This document shows, in pieces, positions 49,194 through 57,551 of a stretch of DNA of 64,000 nt. Under the pieces are notes generated by a model, which was not told the DNA's origin, did not search any database, and saw only the letters and a list, made by a program, of their open reading frames with translations. The translations under genes and the position numbers were made by a program. Source of the stretch: Xanthobacter autotrophicus (GTDB lineage Bacteria > Pseudomonadota > Alphaproteobacteria > Rhizobiales > Xanthobacteraceae); assembly GCF_043194295.1 (NCBI RefSeq), contig NZ_JBAFVK010000006.1; one strand, 5' to 3'. Position 1 is the first letter of the stretch, and every line of letters starts with the position of its first letter.

Positions 49194-50474
49194 TCACCAG
49201 CCCTGCAATTCCGTCTTGCGGGGCAGGTCGATGGTGGCGACCTTCTCCAGCTTGATGACGCCGGACTTCACCAGGTCCGCCACCGAGGCGTCGGTGGGGC
49301 CGTTCACCACCGAGCGGTAGAGGTCGACGCGGGTGGTGGGGCGGTGGTCCGTGGCGGTCCAGGTGGAGGGATTGCAAACCCCCTCCATGCCCTTCGGCAC
49401 CCAGTCGCTCTTCTGGTACATGCCGTCGCGGGTCTTCACGCCGGTCACGCCACCGTTCTTGTCCGCCCACTCCATGGCCTCCTTCATGTAGAGCGCGGTG
49501 CAGACGGCAGCGAGATAATGCACCGGCCGATAGGCGGTGCCGGAGGCATCGGACATCTTGGAAATGTCCTTCAGCGTCGCCATGCCGGGCGCGTTGCCGC
49601 CCCAGGTGATGGCGGTGCGCACCGGGAACACGACGCCGTTCGCCGCCTCGCCGGCCGCCTTGGCCGCGTTCTCGTCCATGCCCCAGACGTTGCCGAAGAA
49701 CTGCACGTCCACGCCCGCCGTCTTGCAGGCCTTCAGCACCGAGATGTTGGAGCCGGCGGTGTTGCCGAGATAGGCGTAGTTGGCGCCCGACTGCTTCAGG
49801 GTCAGGCACTGGGGGGTGTAGTCACCCGGCGTGAGCGCGAAGGTGATGGGGTCCAGCACCTCGAAGCCCAGCTCCTTGGCATAGGCCTCGGCCGCCGCCT
49901 TGGGCGAATTGGGGAAGGGGTGGTTGGCGCCCATGTGCACCCACTTGGGCTTGCCCGGCTTGCCCTTGGCCTTCCAGTCGTCGGCCGCCCATTTCACCAT
50001 GGCGCGGGCGGCATCCGAATAGGACGGGCCATAGAAGAAGTTGAACGGCGCGGCGCGCTCGCTCTTCTCGTTCACCTTGCCCTTCGGATCGGTGAGGGAG
50101 GCGGAGTAGGAGCCGGAATAATAGGGAATCTCTTCCTTGGTCACCATGCCCACGAGGGCCTCGGTGTCCGCCGTGCCCCAGCCCTGGATGGCCACCACCT
50201 TGTTGGTGCCCACCCACTTCTTGAAGGCGGCGAGCGCCCGCGGCACCTGGTAGCCATATTCGTTGAAATCGGAATCGATCTTCTTGCCGTTGACGCCGCC
50301 ATTGGCGTTGATCCAGGCGATGGTGTCCTGGATGGCCTGCCCGTAGGGCTGGCCCACGTCCGAGGTGCCGCCGGAATAATCGGCGAGATGGCCGATGTTG
50401 ATGGACTGGCCGAGTGCCGGCGCGGCGGCCGTGAGCGCCAGCGCGGAGACGAGGGACAGGGCGATCTTCTTCAT
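49194..50474 (-). CDS. Periplasmic substrate-binding protein of Liv-type ABC transporter
   Basis: The 426-residue protein has a clear signal peptide (MKKIALSLVSALALTAAA, cleavage near AALG-Q) and a Peripla_BP_6 fold (INIGHLADYSGGTSDVG, WINANGGVNGKKID, VAIQGWGTADTEALVG). This subgroup, found with acyl-CoA ligase genes, is usually annotated as branched-chain amino acid binding but may bind aromatic or fatty acids. Start: ATG at 50474 with GGAGAG upstream. The high copy demand of binding proteins fits a separate stable mRNA segment bounded by the inverted repeat downstream. Confidence 0.92.
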   Translation of the reverse strand: MKKIALSLVSALALTAAAPALGQSINIGHLADYSGGTSDVGQPYGQAIQDTIAWINANGGVNGKKIDSDFNEYGYQVPRALAAFKKWVGTNKVVAIQGWGTADTEALVGMVTKEEIPYYSGSYSASLTDPKGKVNEKSERAAPFNFFYGPSYSDAARAMVKWAADDWKAKGKPGKPKWVHMGANHPFPNSPKAAAEAYAKELGFEVLDPITFALTPGDYTPQCLTLKQSGANYAYLGNTAGSNISVLKACKTAGVDVQFFGNVWGMDENAAKAAGEAANGVVFPVRTAITWGGNAPGMATLKDISKMSDASGTAYRPVHYLAAVCTALYMKEAMEWADKNGGVTGVKTRDGMYQKSDWVPKGMEGVCNPSTWTATDHRPTTRVDLYRSVVNGPTDASVADLVKSGVIKLEKVATIDLPRKTELQGW

Positions 50475-50600
50475 CTTGTTCTCTCCTTGGGTTTCCTGCT
50501 TTGACGGGCCGTTCTGTGCGGCCTCGCCAGGGTCTTTCACCAGGATGCGGGGGGCTGACGCCTCCGCACCTTGAGCCGTTCAAGCACCACGCGGGCTTGA

Positions 50601-51671
50601 TCAGTAAGAGAAGGGATAGAGCTTCCAGTAGGCCTTGATGAGGCGCCAGCGGTGGGCGAGGCCGTCCGGCTCGAAGATCAGGAACAGGATGATGGTGAGG
50701 CCGATCAGCATCTCGCGCATGTAGGTGAGGCCGTCCTTCAGGTGCAGCACCTGGTCGATGACGCTACCCGACAGCGCCGAGGCGAGCCAGCCGGTGGCTT
50801 CGGGCAAGAGTACCATGAAGATGGTGCCCATGAGCGAGCCCATGATGGAGCCGAGCCCGCCGATGATGATCATGCCGAGGAACTGGATGGAGAACAGGAT
50901 ATCCAGTCCCTCCACCGACATGAAGCCCACATAGTGCGCGTAAAGCGCGCCGCCGATGCCGGCATAGAAGGACGAGATGCCGAACGCCATGGTGCGATAC
51001 TTGGTGAGGTTCACGCCCATCATCTCGGCGGAGAGATAATGGTCGCGCACCGCGATCAAGGCCCGCCCGTCGCGGCTCCGCATGAGATTGGCGGCCCCAA
51101 GATACATGACCACCACGAAGAACAGCACCACGTAGAAATAGCGGTCGTCGCCGGAGAGGTCATAGCCGAACAGGGTGAAGGGCGCGGCCATGGCGCCGTG
51201 GGTGCCGCCGGTGAACCATTCCGCCCGCACGAAGAAATCCTGCAGGATGAACTGGGCGGCCAGCGTCGCGATGGCGAGGTACAGCCCCTTCACCCGCGCG
51301 GCCGGCAGGCCGAACAGAAGGCCCACCGCCGTGGTCCACAGCCCCGCCAGCACGATGGCCAGCGGCACCGGCACGCCCTTGTTGGCCAGGAAGGCCGAGG
51401 CGAACCCGCCGAAGCCGAAGAACACCGCGTGGCCCACCGAGATCTGCCCGGAGAAGCCGACGAGGATGTTCAGCCCCAGCGCGGCGATGCCCAGATAGCC
51501 GATCTGGATCATCAGGCTCAGGATATAGCGCGAGAAGAAGAACGGCGCGAAGCAGGCCAGCACCACGCCCGCCACGCAAAAGAGCATGGTGAGGCGGGTC
51601 GCGAAGATGGTCTGGTCGGCCTTGTAGCTGGTGCGGTAATCGCCGCACGGGCGCAGGGTGTCGATGGCCAT
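50601..51671 (-). CDS. livM: Liv-type ABC permease LivM
   Basis: An inner-membrane permease of 356 residues with 8-10 hydrophobic helices. The LivM hallmark GYLGIAALGLNILVGFSGQIS and the cytoplasmic EAA-like region (RDHYLSAEMMGVNLTKYRTMAFGISSFYAGIGGAL) are present. A longer-than-usual N-terminal cytoplasmic segment of about 28 residues precedes the first helix. It starts 3 nt after livH, so the permeases are coupled. Confidence 0.94.
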   Translation of the reverse strand: MAIDTLRPCGDYRTSYKADQTIFATRLTMLFCVAGVVLACFAPFFFSRYILSLMIQIGYLGIAALGLNILVGFSGQISVGHAVFFGFGGFASAFLANKGVPVPLAIVLAGLWTTAVGLLFGLPAARVKGLYLAIATLAAQFILQDFFVRAEWFTGGTHGAMAAPFTLFGYDLSGDDRYFYVVLFFVVVMYLGAANLMRSRDGRALIAVRDHYLSAEMMGVNLTKYRTMAFGISSFYAGIGGALYAHYVGFMSVEGLDILFSIQFLGMIIIGGLGSIMGSLMGTIFMVLLPEATGWLASALSGSVIDQVLHLKDGLTYMREMLIGLTIILFLIFEPDGLAHRWRLIKAYWKLYPFSY

Positions 51672-51674
51672 GGA

Positions 51675-52568
51675 TCAGACCCTCTCGATGTCGCGGGTGC
51701 CGAACAGCCCATAGGGCTTGATCATCAGGATGATGATGAGCGCGTAGAACGGGACAATCTCATAGAGGTTGCCCCATTTCAGGTACTGGCTGTCGAAGTA
51801 TTGGGCGAGGTTTTCCAGCAGGCCCATGATGAGGCCGCCCACCACCGCGCCGAACACGCTGTCGAGCCCGCCGAGGATCACCGCCGGGAACACCTTGATG
51901 CCGAAATAGGACAGGGCGGACGACACCCCGTTCACGATCCCCACCACCACGCCGGCCACCGCCGACACCGCCGCCGAGATGCCCCAGGACAAGGCGAACA
52001 CCTGGCGCACCGAGATGCCCAGCGACTGCGCCACCTGCTGAGAGAAGGCAGTAGCGCGCATGGCGAGCCCGAGCCGCGAATACTTAAAGAACCAGGCAAA
52101 GCCGGCCATGATGGCCAGGCTCACCCCGGTGGACATGAGATAGGCGGTCTGCACCTGCAGGCCGAGGATGTTCACCTTGTCCACGCTGAAGATGGGCGGG
52201 AACGGCTGGGCGAAGGTGCCGAACATCCACTTCATCAGCGCCTGGAAGAAGATGGACATGCCGATGGTGACCATGATCACCGAGATGATGGGCTCGCCGA
52301 TAAGCGGGCGCAGCACCACCATCTGCACCACGATGCCGAACACCATCATGAAGCACACGGCGATGAGGAAGCCCCAGAAGAAGGGGATGTTCCACGCCGT
52401 GAGCAGCCACCAGCAGGTCCAGGCGCCGATGAGCAGGAACTCGCCCTGGGCGAAGTTCACCACCTGCGAGGCCTTGTAGATGAGCACGAAGCACATGCCG
52501 ACCACGCCGTAGAGCGTGCCGATGATGAGCCCGTTGACGATGAGCTGGAGAAGGAGCTGGGATTGCAT
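51675..52568 (-). CDS. livH: Liv-type ABC permease LivH
   Basis: The 297-residue permease has about eight membrane helices and the LivH features LLQLIVNGLIIGTLYGVVGMCF near the N-terminus, NFAQGEFLLIGAW and the coupling loop MRATAFSQQVAQSLGISVRQVF. GGGAG precedes the ATG. It follows the AMP-synthetase gene after 127 nt that include a dispersed C/G palindrome, and is directly followed by livM. Confidence 0.94.
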   Translation of the reverse strand: MQSQLLLQLIVNGLIIGTLYGVVGMCFVLIYKASQVVNFAQGEFLLIGAWTCWWLLTAWNIPFFWGFLIAVCFMMVFGIVVQMVVLRPLIGEPIISVIMVTIGMSIFFQALMKWMFGTFAQPFPPIFSVDKVNILGLQVQTAYLMSTGVSLAIMAGFAWFFKYSRLGLAMRATAFSQQVAQSLGISVRQVFALSWGISAAVSAVAGVVVGIVNGVSSALSYFGIKVFPAVILGGLDSVFGAVVGGLIMGLLENLAQYFDSQYLKWGNLYEIVPFYALIIILMIKPYGLFGTRDIERV

Positions 52569-52587
52569 CAGAGGCTCCCGTCAAGGG

Positions 52588-52625
52588 CCCTCGCCCGCTT
52601 GCCGGGGAGGGTTGGGAGGGGGAAG
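52588..52625. repeat. Dispersed C/G palindrome, third copy
   Basis: Same family as 48003-48090 and 63890-63926, with CCCTCGCCCGCTTGCCGGGG followed by GTTGGGAGGGGG. It lies between the synthetase gene and livH inside the transport operon. Confidence 0.65.
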
Positions 52626-52695
52626 GGACGGTGAGGAAAGACGCCGGCGGCTGTTCTCCGGGAGGAAACAGGCCGGTTTTGAGCGCTCAGCTTCA

Positions 52696-54648
52696 TCATG
52701 CTGCCCTCCGCCTTGTATCGTCGTCCCGGCGCGGGGGGGCGCCGAGGTCTATTACGTCGAGCGTGGTCTTGATGCGCTGGCGGGTGCCGTCCTGGAAGGT
52801 GATGGTGGTGTCCACGTCGATCACCTTCTCGCCCGCGTACATGGCGTCGATGATGGTGCCGTAGCGCTCGTTGATGACGCCGCGGCGCACCTTGCGGGTC
52901 CGCGTCAGCTCGCCGTCGTCGGCGTCCAGCTCCTTGTAGAGCAGAAGGAAGCGGCCGATGCGCTGCTTCTCCGGAAGGGTGCGGTTCACCGTCTCCACTT
53001 CCTTGCGCAACAGCGCGATGACTTCGGGCCGGGCGGACAGGTCCGTATAGGTGGTGAAGGAAATGCGGTTCTTCTCCGCCCATTTGGAGACGATGGAGAA
53101 GCGGATGCAGATGAGACCGGCGAGGCTGTCGCGCCCGTCGCCCAGCACCACCGCCTCGGCCACATAGGGCGAGAACTTCAGCTTGTTCTCGATATATTGT
53201 GGGGAGAAGCGATCGCCGTGCGCCGTCTGCGCCATGTCGCGGATGCGGTCGATGACCACGAGGTGGCCGCGATCGTTGAAGAAGCCGGCATCGCCGGTGC
53301 GCATCCAGCCGCCGTCCACGAAGGACTTGGCGGTCTCCTCGTCATTGCGGAAATAGCCGGTGAAGGCATTGCCGTGGCGCGTCACCACTTCGCCGAGGCC
53401 GTTGGGATCGGGATCATCGATGCGGATCTCGACGCCGTCGAAGGGCACGCCCACGGTGTCGAAATCCACGTCCTGCGCCTTGTGCAGCGTATAGGCGCCG
53501 AGCAGCTCGGTCTGGCCGTAGAGCTGGCGCATGGGCACGCCCAGCGCGAGAAAGAAGCGGAAGGTGTCCGGCCCCAACGCCGCCCCGCCGGTGGCGGCGG
53601 ATTTCAGGTGAGAGAAGCCCAGCCGGTCGCGGAGCGCCCGGAACAGGATGAAGTCCGCCACAGGCGAACGCCGGCCCTGCTCCAGTGCCTTCAGCCCCAG
53701 CTTCATGCCCAGCTCGAACATGCCGCGCTTGAGCGCCGAGGAATCCATCATGCGCGAGCGCACGTCGGCGGCGATCTGCTCCCACACGCGCGGCGCGAAC
53801 AGCACGAAGGAGGGGCCGATCTCGCGCATGTCGGCCATGAGCGTCTCCTGCTCCTCCACGAAGTTCACCTTCATGCGGGAGATAAGCGCCTGACCGAAAG
53901 CGTAGATCTGCTCCATGATCCACGGCATCTGCAGCACGCTGACATATTCGTCGGCGCTGGTGCGCGGGTCCATTTCCAGATAGGCGCGGCAGTGGCGCAG
54001 CAGCGCGCCGCCGGTGAGCATGGCCAGCTTGGGGTGGGAGGTGGTGCCCGAGGTGGTGCACAGGATGGCGACATCCTCGGCTTTGCCCTGCGCCACCAGC
54101 CGGTCATAGGCTTGAGGGTCGCGCGCCGCCTCCGCCGCGCCGCGCGCTTCCAGATCATTCAGGGAGATCAGGCGCGGGTCGTCATATTTGCGGATGCCGC
54201 GCGGGTCGGCATAGACGATGTGGCGGACGGTGGGGATCTTCTCGTCGAGGGAGAGCAGCTTGTCCACCTGCTCCTCGTCCTCGGCGAACACCACCGCCAC
54301 ATCCGCGTAGGTGACCAGATAGGCCACCTCGTCGGCCAGCGCATCGCGATAGATGCCAAGGCTCATGCCGCCCAGCGCGTGGGTGGCGATCTCGCCCATC
54401 AGCCATTCGGGGCGGTTGTCGCCGAGCAGGCCCACCACGTCGCCGCGGGCCACTCCCAGGGTGGTGAAGCCGAGGGTGATGTTGCGCACCCGCTCGGCCA
54501 CCTGCGCCCAGGTGTAGGAAATCCAGATGCCGAGGTCCTTCTCGCGCAGCCAGGTGTCGTCGGGATGGGTGCGGGCGTTGAGCGCCAGCAGCTTCGGCAG
54601 GGTGTCGTGGACGGTGATGTCCGGGTAGGCGGCGGTGATTTCGGACAT
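52696..54648 (-). CDS. AMP-dependent acyl-CoA synthetase (long-chain type)
   Basis: A 650-residue adenylate-forming ligase: ATP loop CTTSGTTSHPK near 176, YGQTELLGAYT near 378, WMRTGDAGFFNDRGHLVVIDRIRD near 450, and the C-terminal lid. The insert and length match long-chain acyl-CoA synthetases of the ACSBG/FAA type. Start: ATG at 54648 behind GAGG; an upstream TTG is unlikely. It is embedded between livG and livH in the operon, so it probably activates what the transporter imports, trapping it as CoA ester. Confidence 0.93.
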   Translation of the reverse strand: MSEITAAYPDITVHDTLPKLLALNARTHPDDTWLREKDLGIWISYTWAQVAERVRNITLGFTTLGVARGDVVGLLGDNRPEWLMGEIATHALGGMSLGIYRDALADEVAYLVTYADVAVVFAEDEEQVDKLLSLDEKIPTVRHIVYADPRGIRKYDDPRLISLNDLEARGAAEAARDPQAYDRLVAQGKAEDVAILCTTSGTTSHPKLAMLTGGALLRHCRAYLEMDPRTSADEYVSVLQMPWIMEQIYAFGQALISRMKVNFVEEQETLMADMREIGPSFVLFAPRVWEQIAADVRSRMMDSSALKRGMFELGMKLGLKALEQGRRSPVADFILFRALRDRLGFSHLKSAATGGAALGPDTFRFFLALGVPMRQLYGQTELLGAYTLHKAQDVDFDTVGVPFDGVEIRIDDPDPNGLGEVVTRHGNAFTGYFRNDEETAKSFVDGGWMRTGDAGFFNDRGHLVVIDRIRDMAQTAHGDRFSPQYIENKLKFSPYVAEAVVLGDGRDSLAGLICIRFSIVSKWAEKNRISFTTYTDLSARPEVIALLRKEVETVNRTLPEKQRIGRFLLLYKELDADDGELTRTRKVRRGVINERYGTIIDAMYAGEKVIDVDTTITFQDGTRQRIKTTLDVIDLGAPPRRDDDTRRRAA

Positions 54649-54656
54649 GGCGGACC

Positions 54657-55499
54657 TCAAGCAGTCAGGGCGGCGGGGGCCGCCTCGTCGAGATCGTCCT
54701 CGCCCAGATAGGCCTTGCGCACATGGGGATCGGCCAGCACCTCGGCGGGCTCGCCCTCCACCAGTTTCCTGCCGAAATCCAGCACCATCACGCGGTGGGA
54801 AATGTCCATCACCACCCCCATGTCATGTTCGATCATGATGATGGTCATGCCCCACTCCTCGTTGAGATCGACGATGTAGCGGGCCATGTCCTCCTTCTCT
54901 TCCAGGTTCATGCCCGCCATGGGCTCGTCGAGGAGGATGAGCTTGGGCTCCAGCGCCACCGCGCGGGCCAGCTCCACCCGCTTCCTGAGGCCGTAGGAGA
55001 GGGTGCCGGCGGAGGCCTTGCGCACATGCTGGATGTCGAGGAAGTCGATCACCTCCTCCACCTTGCGGCGATGCTCCAGCTCTTCCTTCTGCGCCCCGCC
55101 GATCCAGTAGAGCGCGCCGGTGAGGAAGTTGTTCTTCAACAGATGGTGGCGGCCGACCATGATGTTGTCGAGCACGCTCATGTGGCTGAACAGCGCGAGA
55201 TTCTGGAACGTGCGGCCGATGCCGATGGCGGCGCGGCGGTTCGGCTTCAGCCGGGTCACATCCTCGCCGTTGAAGACGACGCGCCCCTCGCTCGGCGTGT
55301 AGCGCCCGGAGATGCAGTTGAGCATGGAGGTCTTGCCGGCGCCGTTCGGCCCGATGATGGAGAACAGCTCGCCATGGCGCACATGGAAGCTCACGTCGCT
55401 CAGCGCCTTGAGGCCGCCGAACCGGAGCGAGATGTTCTCGATACTCAAGAGCGCGGCCGTGCCCGGATTAGCCCCAGCCGAAGCGGCGGGTAGCGCCAT
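54657..55499 (-). CDS. livG: Branched-chain-type ABC transporter ATPase LivG
   Basis: The 280-residue ATPase has Walker A GPNGAGKTS near 52, signature LSYGLRKRVELARAV near 163, Walker B LILLDEPMAGMNLEE near 185, and switch IMIEHDMG. LSYGLRKRVELAR and the EKEDMARYIVDLNEEWG stretch are features of the subgroup paired with acyl-CoA synthetases. Start: ATG at 55499 behind GGGAGGGG; the 18 upstream codons are unlikely. First gene of the operon, divergent from the IclR fusion gene. Confidence 0.94.
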   Translation of the reverse strand: MALPAASAGANPGTAALLSIENISLRFGGLKALSDVSFHVRHGELFSIIGPNGAGKTSMLNCISGRYTPSEGRVVFNGEDVTRLKPNRRAAIGIGRTFQNLALFSHMSVLDNIMVGRHHLLKNNFLTGALYWIGGAQKEELEHRRKVEEVIDFLDIQHVRKASAGTLSYGLRKRVELARAVALEPKLILLDEPMAGMNLEEKEDMARYIVDLNEEWGMTIIMIEHDMGVVMDISHRVMVLDFGRKLVEGEPAEVLADPHVRKAYLGEDDLDEAAPAALTA

Positions 55500-55546
55500 A
55501 TTCCCCTCCCTCATTCCCGTATACGGGGCGGCTTCTTTGAGCCACT

Positions 55547-55563
55547 GTCTCATATTATGAGAC
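55547..55563. promoter_or_regulatory. Palindromic operator 1, GTCTCATATTATGAGAC
   Basis: Two perfect 8-bp arms surround one T. It lies 48 nt upstream of livG and just downstream of the predicted transcription start (about +7 to +23), the position of a repressor site. The same arms, with one base changed per arm, form operator 2. Confidence 0.85.
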
Positions 55564-55576
55564 GATATTGATCATC

Positions 55577-55605
55577 ATTATCTAGCGTCATCTCAGATGT
55601 TTCAA
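55577..55605 (-). promoter_or_regulatory. Near-consensus promoter of the liv operon
   Basis: On the minus strand TTGAAA (55605-55600) and GATAAT (55582-55577) are separated by exactly 17 bp. Transcription would start near 55570, giving a leader of about 70 nt before livG. It lies between the two operators in an AT-rich stretch. Confidence 0.7.
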
Positions 55606-55651
55606 GAGCATCCGGACAACTTCGAAAAAATATTGCCAACACCCCCTATTA

Positions 55652-55668
55652 GTCTCACATTGTGAGAC
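55652..55668. promoter_or_regulatory. Palindromic operator 2, GTCTCACATTGTGAGAC
   Basis: Two perfect 8-bp arms surround one T, and the site ends at the base before the ATG of the fusion gene. Its centre (55660) is 105 bp from that of operator 1 (55555), ten helical turns, so both face the same side of the DNA. Binding here would block transcription start or translation entry of the regulator gene. Confidence 0.85.
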
Positions 55669-57303
55669 ATGACTGCGTCTTTGGATCCCGACTCGACCTC
55701 CCCCAAGGGGGCTCAAAGCTTGTCCCGTGCCGTTGCCGTTCTGCGGGCGGTGGCCGACGCGCCGAGCCATGGCGCGCGGCTTGCCGATCTCATGGCGAGC
55801 ACAGGCCTGGCGAAGCCCACGACCCACCGCCTGGCTGCGACGCTCGTTCACGAAGGCCTTCTCGCCTATGATCCGGCGACCCGCCTCTACACGCTCGGCG
55901 CCTTCTGCCTGAGCCTCGGCCGCCGCGCAGGCACGAGGCCGGCGGAGACCGCAACGGAGCCTGATGCCGCATCGGTTCCGAGCCTGTATCAACGGCCGGA
56001 GTATCGTGGAGACGCCATTCCCCTCGCTCATCTGCTCTGCGACAGGCATCTGCCCGGCAAGCGCTCGCATCCGGCCATGATCCATGAATCCGTGTCGGGC
56101 CAGACTTCGGAACTGAGCTTTGGCAGGCTTGCCGACTATTCATCACGCTTTGCCCGTGTATTGGCGACCATCGGCATCAGGAAAGGCGATTGCGTTGCCG
56201 TCATGCTGCCCAAGGGCGTCGAGCTGATCATCGCCGCGCTCGCCATCTGGCGGGTCGGCGCCGTCTACATGCCGCTGTTCTCCACCTATTCCGCCTCGGC
56301 GGTGAACGCCCGCCTGGACTCGAGCGGCGTCAAGGCCATCGTTGCAGATCGGGTGCTGGTGGAGCGCGCCCGCAAATACATCAAGCCGTCAACGCCGGTC
56401 TTTCTCGTGGAAGGGGACCACATCAACCGCATAGAAGGCCGGGTCACCCAGTTCTGGTCATCGATCTACGAGGCCGAGCCGTTGGCCGAAGCCGCGACGT
56501 ATGCGGCAGACGACCCTTTCCTCATGACCTATTCAACAAAGACGGTCGAACCCAGGTACGGCCTGTTCACTCCCGTCCGCGCCCTGGCCGCAATCGAGCA
56601 ATACATGCGTCTCGGGCTTGATGTCCGGGACGAGGACGTGTTCTGGAACATGACCGACCAGGGCTGGGAATACGGGATCTTCTACGGTCTCGTCGGCCCG
56701 CTCCTGATCGGCAGTTCCATCCTGTTCTGCGATGGGCCTTACGATGTCTCGCAGGGCTATCGCGTCCTGTCGAAATTCCGTGTCACCAACCTCACCGCCG
56801 CCCCCTCCCAGATCAAGGCCTGGTGGCGCGGCGATCCCACCACAGCCTCGCACCAGCTCGCGCTGCGCGTGGTGACGGTCGGCGGCGAGCCGTTGCCTCG
56901 GGACATCATCGCCTGGGTGACGCAGAAGCTTGGCGTGCCCCTGATCAACCAGTACGGACACCGCGAAACGGGGATGATCATAGGCATGAAGCATGACCCG
57001 CAAGACCCCCGCTCCCTGAACCGGGTTTCCGTTGGCCAGGTCGCGCCCGGCTTTTCTCTGGTCGTCCTCGACGACAATGGTGCGGAACTGGGCGTGGGCA
57101 CCGAAGGAATACTGGCGATCCACGTCCCGCGCTCGCCGCTTTTCTGGTTTCGTGCCTACAGGAAGGACGAGGCCGCAACGAAAGCCAGATTCAGATTCGG
57201 AAGCGCCTATTACATCATCGGAGATACCGGCCACATGGATGCCGACGGCTGCGTCCACTACAGCGGACAGGCATCCCACGCCATCTCGATGCACAAGGAT
57301 TGA
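55669..57303 (+). CDS. IclR-type HTH fused to a degenerate AMP-binding (acyl-CoA synthetase-like) domain
   Basis: Residues about 14-90 are an IclR winged helix (GAQSLSRAVAVLRAVADAP, TGLAKPTTHRLAATLVHEGLL, RLYTLG). The usual IclR effector domain is replaced by a large ANL-superfamily domain (about 140-544) related to acetyl/medium-chain acyl-CoA synthetases: RKGDCVAVMLPKGVELIIAALAIWR, NMTDQGWEYGIFYG, QYGHRETG, YYIIGDTGHMDADG. The ATP loop is lost (MTYSTKTVEPRYG in place of TSGTTGxPKG), and the protein stops at the hinge (GQASHAIS), lacking the C-terminal lid and catalytic Lys. Enzyme activity is improbable; ligand sensing is possible. There is no ribosome site before the ATG, which abuts operator 2. 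Codons and GC content look unlike the neighbours. A decayed fusion is the alternative. Confidence 0.82.
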   Translation: MTASLDPDSTSPKGAQSLSRAVAVLRAVADAPSHGARLADLMASTGLAKPTTHRLAATLVHEGLLAYDPATRLYTLGAFCLSLGRRAGTRPAETATEPDAASVPSLYQRPEYRGDAIPLAHLLCDRHLPGKRSHPAMIHESVSGQTSELSFGRLADYSSRFARVLATIGIRKGDCVAVMLPKGVELIIAALAIWRVGAVYMPLFSTYSASAVNARLDSSGVKAIVADRVLVERARKYIKPSTPVFLVEGDHINRIEGRVTQFWSSIYEAEPLAEAATYAADDPFLMTYSTKTVEPRYGLFTPVRALAAIEQYMRLGLDVRDEDVFWNMTDQGWEYGIFYGLVGPLLIGSSILFCDGPYDVSQGYRVLSKFRVTNLTAAPSQIKAWWRGDPTTASHQLALRVVTVGGEPLPRDIIAWVTQKLGVPLINQYGHRETGMIIGMKHDPQDPRSLNRVSVGQVAPGFSLVVLDDNGAELGVGTEGILAIHVPRSPLFWFRAYRKDEAATKARFRFGSAYYIIGDTGHMDADGCVHYSGQASHAISMHKD

Positions 57304-57551
57304 TGTCGCGCCCTGTCGGTCGCCATGTCTGCGTCTCCCTTCGTTCTTTGCGCCCCGCTTGATGCGGCTGGCTTGGCGCATGCCCGGTCGTTTTGCCGAG
57401 TTCAGGAAACAATCAAGCGTTCTTTTTTATTGTGGTCAAGCGGCAATTCTTGTCGCAGGATGCCATTGCCGAGCGGGGGTGGCGCACGTCAGACTAAAGT
57501 CGCCCTCCCGGCCGGATCGTCGATTCGCATGTCCCACCTGCTCCCGACCCC

